A DNA stretch of 36,134 bases from a virus. Position numbers and translations under genes: made by a program. The stretch lies in IMG/VR virus record IMGVR_UViG_3300005262_000102, positions 1-36,134 of that record; one strand, given 5' to 3'. The notes under the pieces are model-generated. The model made no database searches. It had not been told where the DNA came from and saw nothing but the letters and a program-made list of their open reading frames with translations. Shown one piece after another: positions 30,618-36,134 of this stretch. Numbering within the stretch: position 1 is the stretch's first letter; each line of letters begins with the position of its first letter.

Positions 30618-30962
30618 TCAATGCTCGTCATCACTAAGGAATCTGCCCACTACAACACCACGATCAGGCACCGTATCGAAAACCTGAGTCGGAGAAGGCA
30701 GTTGCCTTCCGCCGTGACCACGCTCCCTTTCCACGGCATCGGTGCTGCGCTTGAGACTGGCGGGCGGCATCCAAATGTCCGGCCGAAGTTCATGAAGGGT
30801 CAATTTCGGTTCAGCAACAGCGAGCGCCCTGCAAAGTTTTGGCCCCGGCCGCCGATGACCGCCTCCAATTAAGTAGAGGTAGCCCACAGATGAGCCGACA
30901 GCGATAGCAAGCGCCTTACGCTCGTCCTGCGTTGCTTGTCTAAGGTAGGTTTTCATGTCCAT
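30618..30962 (-). CDS. Cro-position DNA-binding protein (YdaS/Cro-like)
   Basis: About 114 aa from ATG 30962; another ATG lies at 30956. The N-terminal ~60 residues resemble short YdaS/Cro-like helix-turn-helix proteins (Y-L-R-Q-A-T-Q-D-E-R-K-A-L-A-I-A-V-G-S-S-V-G-Y-L split by a turn, then R-R-P-G-P-K-L-C-R-A-L). The C-terminal part is unrecognised. It is divergent from the S24 repressor across three operators. A possible promoter, TTGATG-17 bp-TAAAGT on the - strand, would place the transcript start almost at the ATG, so leaderless translation is possible. Confidence 0.7.
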   Translation of the reverse strand: MDMKTYLRQATQDERKALAIAVGSSVGYLYLIGGGHRRPGPKLCRALAVAEPKLTLHELRPDIWMPPASLKRSTDAVERERGHGGRQLPSPTQVFDTVPDRGVVVGRFLSDDEH

Positions 30963-30970
30963 GGGCAAAC

Positions 30971-31036
30971 TTTACCTAAAAGATAAACCTACATCAAGGA
31001 TTATTTATCTTTTTGGTCATTTATCTTTTGGCTAAA
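30971..31036. promoter_or_regulatory. Immunity operator region, three ~17-bp operators
   Basis: Three related sites: TTTACCTAAAAGATAAA (30971-30987), the reverse-oriented TTTATCTTTTTGGTCAT (31004-31020) and TTTATCTTTTGGCTAAA (31020-31036). They lie between divergent repressor and Cro-position genes, as in lambda OR. The leftward promoter candidate TTGATG (30992-30997) and TAAAGT (30969-30974) overlaps the leftmost site. Confidence 0.8.
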
Positions 31037-31055
31037 AACATTGATCATCCGTTTT

Positions 31056-31787
31056 ATGACACCAATGAAGAGAGAAGACGTTAGGCGCGAAAACGCGCGC
31101 AGACTTGCGGCAGATGCTGGCGGGTTGACGGAGTTCGCCCGCAGAACCGGAATGGAGAATTCCCAAGTCAGTCAAATCATTGGCAAAAATCCAACGAAAA
31201 ATATCGGCAATATCGTCGCTTCGCGAATCGAACTGGCGTTCGACTTGAATGAAGGCGCCCTGGACACACCGCCAATGGGCCAAGATGCGATACTCGACAG
31301 TGCAGCAACTATCACTTCTGCTTTCGCAGGAGCGCGAGCCGTTACTGTCGCGGAAGACGATTCGCCACACCACGTTCAAGTTCCAAAAGTGACACTAAAG
31401 CTCCAAGCAGGCGTGACCGGGATCGAAACGGAGCCCGACCTTCGAGATGGAGGCACGCTGGGTATTGCCCGCAGCTGGATCGAACGTAAAGGCTTCGATC
31501 CGAAAAATCTCATCGCCATACAGGTTCGCGGCGAAAGCATGGAACCGACCTTTTACGAAGACGACACCGTTGTAATTAATCTCGCCGACAAAAGACCTGT
31601 TGATAATGGGGTTTACGCGGTCAATTACGAAGGTGAGGCTGTTGTAAAGCGACTTTCTCGCGATGCAGGTCAATGGTGGCTGATGTCTGACAATCCAGAT
31701 CAACGCAAATACTTCCGCCGCGCATGCCAGGGAAATCGCTGCATCATCGTCGGACGGGTTGTTCGTCGAGAGGGTGACAATTTTTAA
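31056..31787 (+). CDS. CI/LexA-like prophage repressor with S24 peptidase domain
   Basis: 243 aa if started at ATG 31056; ATG 31065 is also possible and no clear ribosome-binding site is seen. The N-terminal helix-turn-helix (about residues 15-55; L-T-E-F-A-R-R-T-G-M-E-N-S-Q-V-S-Q-I-I-G) is followed by a linker. The C-terminal S24 domain has autocleavage site A118-G119, catalytic S161 (R-G-E-S-M-E-P-T) and K198 (V-V-K-R-L). It should therefore be RecA-inducible. It represses the early promoters through the TTTATC...GGTAAA-type operators on both sides of its own transcript. Confidence 0.94.
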   Translation: MTPMKREDVRRENARRLAADAGGLTEFARRTGMENSQVSQIIGKNPTKNIGNIVASRIELAFDLNEGALDTPPMGQDAILDSAATITSAFAGARAVTVAEDDSPHHVQVPKVTLKLQAGVTGIETEPDLRDGGTLGIARSWIERKGFDPKNLIAIQVRGESMEPTFYEDDTVVINLADKRPVDNGVYAVNYEGEAVVKRLSRDAGQWWLMSDNPDQRKYFRRACQGNRCIIVGRVVRREGDNF

Positions 31788-31794
31788 GATCGTT

Positions 31795-32145
31795 ATGCGC
31801 GCTGCTATTTCCACTCTGCTCCTGGCTTCCGTTACTCTATTGGCCGGAGCGGCCACATCAAAGCCCAAGTCGTCACCCACGCTGGCAGTAATCGACGCCG
31901 CACAACGAAAAGTCGTCGCAATACTGAATGATCCCGAGTCAGCGCGCTTTCGCGACGTTGGAATCTCTCCAAGCACCAAAGCAGTTTGCGGCTTCGTGAA
32001 TGCGAAGAACGCCTATGGCGGCTATCCTGGGTTTAAGCGCTTCATCGTTACCGAAGCGATGACCAAAATCGAAGGAACAGACGCGGCAGCAATGGACTAT
32101 CGCTGGCTTGAGCTCTGCGACGACTCCGTCCCTTCCAAACCCTAA
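31795..32145 (+). CDS. Secreted small protein co-transcribed with the repressor
   Basis: 116 aa from ATG 31795, seven bases after the repressor stop. A Sec signal peptide is evident (R-A-A-I-S-T-L-L-L-A-S-V-T-L-L-A-G-A-A), so the product is probably periplasmic. The mature part has D-P-E-S-A-R-F-R-D-V and V-C-G-F-V-N-A-K-N-A-Y-G-G-Y-P-G-F, a pattern I associate with small periplasmic proteins of unknown function in proteobacteria. Two cysteines may form a disulfide. Expression with the repressor means it would be made in the lysogen, so it is a candidate conversion or superinfection-exclusion factor. Confidence 0.8.
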   Translation: MRAAISTLLLASVTLLAGAATSKPKSSPTLAVIDAAQRKVVAILNDPESARFRDVGISPSTKAVCGFVNAKNAYGGYPGFKRFIVTEAMTKIEGTDAAAMDYRWLELCDDSVPSKP

Positions 32146-32196
32146 TCTAGCAATTCAACTTTTGGGATAAATACAACGCTTCCGCTCGCCCTGCAT

Positions 32197-32247
32197 TTTA
32201 ACCTTTTTGATAAATAATCCTTGCGGCATATTTATCTTTTAGGTAAA
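32197..32247 (+). promoter_or_regulatory. Rightward early promoter with two repressor operators
   Basis: TTTATCTTTTAGGTAAA at 32231-32247 is the exact reverse complement of the operator at 30971-30987. TTTAACCTTTTTGATAAA at 32197-32214 is a related site, one base longer. A promoter -35 TTGATA (32207-32212), 16-bp spacer and -10-like TATTTA (32229-32234) is overlapped by both. An extra half-site GATAAA lies at 32166-32171. Confidence 0.8.
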
Positions 32248-32272
32248 GTTTCTCTATCGAAGGTTAACTACG

Positions 32273-32704
32273 ATGGAGAAACAGTTGAACACACCTTTCC
32301 TGCCAGCCGGCATTCCCGCGCCCCCACCTCCTGCCGATCTGATCAACCGCTTGCTGCAGCAGGCATTCTCGCCATCGCTACGCAGGCTAGAGCGAAGCCC
32401 CGAGTATTTGGACGGAGTGCGCGCCCTCCTGCGCCAACAACTAGTCGGCAAACCGTTGACATGCCCGCACAACCCCGGCAGCGCAGAAGCAGACGCATTT
32501 TTCGCCGGGGTGGCTGAGGGACGCTCCATCTATGCTCAGCACCTGGCCGTTGCTGAGCGGTCACATTCCAGTGACGTTGACGCGTTCGCTGGCCTCAAAG
32601 GGCACGACTATATAAAGGCCCGCAACTTAGCTCCGCAAATTCAAAGGATTGTGCAGACGTCTGCACATGCTTTGTCGGCGACAGTTAACAAGGTGGCGGA
32701 ATGA
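32273..32704 (+). CDS. Hypothetical early protein 1
   Basis: 143 aa from ATG 32273, with AAGG nine bases upstream. First gene of the rightward early operon, directly after the repressed promoter. The N terminus is proline-rich (P-A-P-P-P-P-A-D), followed by helices; F-F-A-G-V-A-E-G-R-S-I-Y recalls single-domain phage early proteins of unknown function. The C-terminal segment contains a palindrome copy encoding V-Q-T-S-A. It overlaps the next gene by an ATGA. Confidence 0.7.
   Translation: MEKQLNTPFLPAGIPAPPPPADLINRLLQQAFSPSLRRLERSPEYLDGVRALLRQQLVGKPLTCPHNPGSAEADAFFAGVAEGRSIYAQHLAVAERSHSSDVDAFAGLKGHDYIKARNLAPQIQRIVQTSAHALSATVNKVAE
32651..32666. repeat. Dispersed palindrome, copy 6 (early gene)
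   Basis: Perfect consensus near the C terminus of early protein 1, encoding V-Q-T-S-A. Confidence 0.9.
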
Positions 32705-33213
32705 GCGCCATTACCCTGCCCTCGCTCGATGGCTCGCTGCTGGATCACGCCGAGAAATTACTGGCCAGCATGACCAGCGTGCTGGATGCGGCGAACAATG
32801 CAACCTCTCTGCTCTCGCAAGCGGGCTTCGCCGGCATGCGCGGCGATACCGCTGACGATCTGCGCCAGGCACTGGTCGTACACGGCCACCTACTCCATCA
32901 ATTCAATGTCACCGTGCGTACCCTTAGCGGCGTGACCACGTTCTGCACTCGCGCATCAACTGCGAGTGCAGCCGCAGAGCGCGCGATGGAACAGCACGGC
33001 GACGATGCCTGCGGCGTCACGGTCACGCAAACCGCGCTAAGCCGCATCGCCCTCGCAGCTGCTCATCGCGCCCTGAAGATCAAGTGTTCACTGGATCAAG
33101 CGCTGGACGATCCCTCGCTTCGCGTTGCGATACGAGCCGTCGCTCGTAAGTACCCTGCCCGATCCGCCAACACCACCGATTTCAAATCCCTCGCGGCGAA
33201 CGACCGCAATTAA
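32701..33213 (+). CDS. Hypothetical early protein 2
   Basis: 170 aa from ATG 32701 in a 4-bp overlap with the preceding gene. It is almost entirely helical and Ala-rich, with no membrane segment or zinc motif. Nothing identifies its function. The tight coupling and shared promoter suggest it works with early protein 1 or the ParB-like protein 13 bp downstream. Confidence 0.65.
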   Translation: MSAITLPSLDGSLLDHAEKLLASMTSVLDAANNATSLLSQAGFAGMRGDTADDLRQALVVHGHLLHQFNVTVRTLSGVTTFCTRASTASAAAERAMEQHGDDACGVTVTQTALSRIALAAAHRALKIKCSLDQALDDPSLRVAIRAVARKYPARSANTTDFKSLAANDRN

Positions 33214-33226
33214 CCCTGGAACCTCT

Positions 33227-35413
33227 ATGGCAACTGAACTCACCCTTATCCCGGCGCCGCAGTTGGTGCCCAATGGCTTACCAGCCGTACTCAACGAATT
33301 GAAGATGGAAGACGGCAGTAGCTTCGGCCACTTTAACGTGACGCACCTGGTCAACTCTCCAGGCAACCGCAAGCGCTTCAGCGAAGACGGCCTGCAACAG
33401 CTTGCCGCATCGATCCGCGAAAAGGGCGTCGCACAGCCGATCCTGATCCGCCCTCTTCCAGCAGCCGAGGATGGCACGCCGCGATGGGAGGTCATCGCCG
33501 GCGAGCGCCGCTGGCGCTCTTCGGTGATGGCGCCAATCAACCATATCCCTGCCACCTGCCGTCCCATGACCGACCAGGAGGCCGACGAACTGCAGATCCT
33601 TGAAAACTTGCAGCGAGAAGATCCGCATCCACTGGAGGAAGCGGAGGGATACGAGCGCATGATGCTTAAGCACGGCTACTCTGCCGACCAACTGGCCGAA
33701 CGCGTCAAGAAAAGCCGGGCATACATCTATGCCCGAATCAAGCTGTGCGCCCTGTCGCTCAGCGTGCGCGAGTCGTTCCTGGACAACGCTATCCCTGCGT
33801 CCACTGCGCTGCTGATTGCCCGCATTCCAGTACCTGGCCTGCAGCAGCAAGCATTGGCAGAAATTCTGAAGCCACAGTTCAATGGCGAGCCGATGTCCTA
33901 CCGTCAAGCAGTAGCGCACATCTCGCGCTGCTACACACTTGAACTGGAGAGCGCCCCATTCGATATCACGGACGGCAAACTCGTTGCCGACGCCGGCAAT
34001 TGCCTCAAGTGCCCCAAACGCACCGGCAACCAGTCTGAAATTTTCAAGGACGCGAAAAGTGCAGACGTCTGCACTGATACGGCATGTTTCGCCGAGAAGA
34101 AGGCGGCGCACTATCAGCGCATCGAACTGATTGCATCGAAGCGGGGTACCCCAGTGTTGGAAGGCGAAGCCGCCGCAGTAGCACGTCGCCCGGCCTGGAC
34201 TGGCGCCGGCGATCTGGTCATCGGCGCGACTCATCTCAGCACATTTGAGCGCGTGGCACCAGGCACAGGCATGAGCGGCAGCGTGTATGAACACCTGGCA
34301 GCTGAAGAGCGCCCGACTCCGGTCAAGTATCTGAAGGACGACGATGGCGAACTTGAGGCCGTGTACAAGCGATCAGATGTCCAGAAGGCGCTGGAGAAGA
34401 AAGGCGCTTGCGAAACCAAATCTGCACGCGAGAAGCGCTTGGCGAAAGAGGCCGAGAACCCGGCCCCTCAGGCCAAACTGAACAAAGCCCAGGAAGCCGC
34501 ACTTGCGCAACAAAAGGAACGCGAGGACAAGCAGCGCCGCGCAGACGCCATGACGCTGGAGCGCGTCACTCGCTACCGCAAGCTGCGCGCACACATCAGC
34601 ACCGTTGGCGGCTTGAACACTCCAATGCTGCGCGAACTGGCCAAGGCGATGGTCCGCGACTGCAATATCTCCTGCAGCCTCCCCGACGATCTGATCGGCG
34701 ATCTGTATGACTTCGAGCGGGACGATGAATCGGTTTGCGCCTACATCGACCAAGCTGACTATCCAACGATTCAGCTGCTGATGATGGACTTGATCGTGGG
34801 CGAGAACCTTGGCGTAGGCATCTGGGATCTGGACGACGCCCCGGCGCCCTCCTACCTCGCTGTACAAACCATGGCCGATGCCGAGGGCATCGAAGTTATG
34901 CCGGTTGACCTTGCACTTGCTGGCATCGACATTGATGCGCTGGAAGATGCCGTTGATGTGCGCAATGCCATCACAGAAAACGTTGAGCACCTGAGTGCGG
35001 TGGCGGCGCACATCATCGACAAGGCACCGCACCACCTGTCGAACGTGGAGGTCGCAGCGAACAGCCTGGGTTACTTCCACAGCACCGAAGGCTGGCAAAA
35101 GAAAGTCACCCCTGAGCAGTCGGACAGCGTCGAAGAAGTTAAGGACACCGGGCTGAACGGATTTGAGGCAATTGCTCCGACAGCTGCACCGGCTCGCGCC
35201 AAGCTGAAGCTAAAAGTTAAGACTGAAGTCGTGCACACCGAACCGGCCGGCCCTGTGATTAAGGTCCGCAAGAACCGCGCAGCCCAAGTGCAGACGTCTG
35301 CACCGTTGACGGCAGCCACTGCGACATGGACGCCACCCAACGCCGATCCGAGCGCCCCCGGCCCGACCGCCGCCTGGCCATTCCCCACGAAGCGCCAAGG
35401 TGCCCAACTATGA
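33227..35413 (+). CDS. ParB/RepB/Spo0J-family protein with Cys cluster
   Basis: 728 aa from ATG 33227. The N-terminal ParB/Srx domain contains G-E-R-R-W-R at 92-97 and E-N-L-Q-R-E-D at 126-132. A helix-turn-helix at about 152-171 (S-A-D-Q-L-A-E-R-V-K-K-S-R-A-Y-I-Y) follows. A probable zinc cluster is C259-x2-C262...C282-x4-C287. The long C-terminal part is charged, with a coiled-coil-like Lys/Glu/Ala segment and a linker near the end. No ParA partner is present in the window, so classical partition is doubtful; regulation or a nuclease role is possible. Two dispersed palindromes lie inside the gene (34059-34074, 35288-35303). Confidence 0.9.
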   Translation: MATELTLIPAPQLVPNGLPAVLNELKMEDGSSFGHFNVTHLVNSPGNRKRFSEDGLQQLAASIREKGVAQPILIRPLPAAEDGTPRWEVIAGERRWRSSVMAPINHIPATCRPMTDQEADELQILENLQREDPHPLEEAEGYERMMLKHGYSADQLAERVKKSRAYIYARIKLCALSLSVRESFLDNAIPASTALLIARIPVPGLQQQALAEILKPQFNGEPMSYRQAVAHISRCYTLELESAPFDITDGKLVADAGNCLKCPKRTGNQSEIFKDAKSADVCTDTACFAEKKAAHYQRIELIASKRGTPVLEGEAAAVARRPAWTGAGDLVIGATHLSTFERVAPGTGMSGSVYEHLAAEERPTPVKYLKDDDGELEAVYKRSDVQKALEKKGACETKSAREKRLAKEAENPAPQAKLNKAQEAALAQQKEREDKQRRADAMTLERVTRYRKLRAHISTVGGLNTPMLRELAKAMVRDCNISCSLPDDLIGDLYDFERDDESVCAYIDQADYPTIQLLMMDLIVGENLGVGIWDLDDAPAPSYLAVQTMADAEGIEVMPVDLALAGIDIDALEDAVDVRNAITENVEHLSAVAAHIIDKAPHHLSNVEVAANSLGYFHSTEGWQKKVTPEQSDSVEEVKDTGLNGFEAIAPTAAPARAKLKLKVKTEVVHTEPAGPVIKVRKNRAAQVQTSAPLTAATATWTPPNADPSAPGPTAAWPFPTKRQGAQL
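34059..34074. repeat. Dispersed palindrome, copy 7 (ParB-like gene)
   Basis: Perfect consensus, but in another frame: it encodes A-D-V-C-T within the Cys cluster, including ligand C282. Confidence 0.85.
35288..35303. repeat. Dispersed palindrome, copy 8 (ParB-like gene)
   Basis: Perfect consensus, encoding V-Q-T-S-A in the C-terminal linker of the ParB-like protein. Confidence 0.9.
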
Positions 35414-35490
35414 CTCGCCTGCTCGACGCAGCCATGTTCCTCATCATCGCCACCTGCAGTGCCTTCCTGGTGCTGCTGGTGACCGGATAA
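35410..35490 (+). CDS. 26-aa single-pass membrane peptide
   Basis: Starts at ATG 35410 overlapping the ParB-like stop (ATGA). After a short basic start (M-T-R-L-L-D) almost the whole peptide is one hydrophobic helix (F-L-I-I-A-T...F-L-V-L-L-V-T-G). Coupling by overlap and a clean membrane segment support it as real. The size is like phage membrane effectors or toxins, but the function is unknown. Confidence 0.5.
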   Translation: MTRLLDAAMFLIIATCSAFLVLLVTG

Positions 35491-35508
35491 CCGCAACGAA
35501 CGATCAAT

Positions 35509-35928
35509 ATGAACGCTTTCAAAAATCATACACAAGTCCCCGTCCTGCCGACGCCCACGGAAGCGCTCATCGCGTCGCTGGCCATCGAGCTGCAGGCCGC
35601 TGAGCAGATCATCACGGAAATGCATCGCGTCACCCACACTACGCAGCGGCTGGCCTTCCTGCATGAACTGAGCAAACGCGGCGTGGTTGAGGATGAAGCA
35701 TTGCGCACGTCCGAACGAAAGGCCGTGCTTGCACTGGCGAAGGCTTTTCAAGCACCCTCGCCCGAGGCTCAGGTTGCTGAACTGCGCCACGCCAACGAAA
35801 CGGCAGAAGGCGCTGTACGTACTGCTGTTGGCGCCGTCAAAAGTGCCATTGAGCATCTGCACTCGCTTCAAAGGCAGTCCATGCGCTACGCGGCAATTTC
35901 CCTGCGCGATTCGGAGCTGGCGCAATGA
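35509..35928 (+). CDS. Hypothetical early protein 3
   Basis: 139 aa from ATG 35509; the ribosome-binding site is weak. It is an all-helical, Ala/Glu/Arg-rich protein (L-A-I-E-L-Q-A-A-E-Q-I-I-T-E-M), probably coiled-coil. No recognised domain. It is followed by another gene in an ATGA overlap. Confidence 0.65.
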   Translation: MNAFKNHTQVPVLPTPTEALIASLAIELQAAEQIITEMHRVTHTTQRLAFLHELSKRGVVEDEALRTSERKAVLALAKAFQAPSPEAQVAELRHANETAEGAVRTAVGAVKSAIEHLHSLQRQSMRYAAISLRDSELAQ

Positions 35929-36134
35929 TTCGGGTCGAAGGTAAGACCATCCCTCTCGCAGCAGTCACGGCACTGCTGCTCCGCAGCGCTGACATCTCAA
36001 AACGCCTGCGCACAGTCGCGGGCCAAAGCATCATCAAGCCGCCGGCAATCGATCTGGAGGCAGCGGATCACATCGACAAACTGGCTGCGCTGCTCGCCGA
36101 GCTGCTCGACACGCCACAAAGCAAAAAGGAATAA
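35925..36134 (+). CDS. Hypothetical early protein 4 (end of window)
   Basis: 69 aa from ATG 35925, ending on the last base of the window. The first residues are beta-like (I-R-V-E-G-K-T-I-P-L), then helices (D-H-I-D-K-L-A-A-L-L-A-E-L-L). It completes the coupled early operon as far as it can be seen; further genes, attR and host DNA should follow outside. No function is recognised. Confidence 0.65.
   Translation: MIRVEGKTIPLAAVTALLLRSADISKRLRTVAGQSIIKPPAIDLEAADHIDKLAALLAELLDTPQSKKE

Noticed and set aside
30591-30872. A 93-aa + strand frame opposite the Cro-position gene
   Set aside because: It runs antisense to the Cro-position gene at the place expected for leftward early genes, and lacks a ribosome-binding site.

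Overview
The window is most of a temperate, siphovirus-like (HK97/lambda-type) prophage. Codon usage, small-protein families and the closest remembered relatives suggest a Burkholderiales host, probably Oxalobacteraceae (Massilia/Janthinobacterium/Herbaspirillum-like). That host call is inference: no rRNA or tRNA is present to prove it. The window opens on the integrase start codon and closes on the stop codon of an early gene, so neither att site appears to be inside it.

Layout. (1) 1-1278: tyrosine integrase, + strand. (2) 1.3-5.7 kb: an accessory (moron) stretch of small unknown genes. It holds a stand-alone response-regulator receiver, two paralogous ~80-aa genes, and between those a D12 DNA-adenine methylase broken by three single-base frameshifts. 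(3) 5.7-25.9 kb, all on the - strand and therefore read right to left: HNH endonuclease, double zinc-knuckle protein, small and large terminase, portal, ClpP-like prohead protease, major capsid protein, head-tail connectors, tail tube protein, tail chaperones G and GT joined by a probable -1 ribosomal frameshift, a tape-measure gene split by a frameshift, tail-tip/fibre proteins, a papain-like hydrolase, then holin, SAR-type lysozyme and nested Rz/Rz1 spanins. Most gene junctions are 4-bp ATGA/GTGA overlaps. Several of the few real gaps hold a compact intrinsic terminator-like hairpin. (4) 26.1-30.5 kb, - strand: a possible late regulator, an array of AGGTTRGACGG repeats around a GC-rich inverted repeat (candidate replication origin), a toprim/VirE primase-helicase, a small unknown protein and a CII (CP76) regulator. 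(5) 30.6-32.3 kb: immunity region, with a Cro-position gene (-) and a CI/LexA-type S24 repressor (+) divergent from three ~17-bp operators. An exact copy of one operator recurs at the rightward early promoter near 32.2 kb. A secreted small protein follows the repressor directly. (6) 32.3-36.1 kb, + strand early operon: two unknowns, a large ParB-like protein, a 26-aa membrane peptide and two more unknowns. In the excised circle this operon would read across the att junction into the integrase.

The most striking unexplained signal is a perfect or near-perfect 16-bp palindrome, GTGCAGACGTCTGCAC. It occurs eight times across the element, six of them inside coding sequence, usually in a frame encoding V-Q-T-S-A in apparent linkers. 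The iteron array, the duplicated operators, the recurring inter-gene terminators and the paired ~80-aa genes with matching promoters are the other structures that gene annotation alone does not explain.
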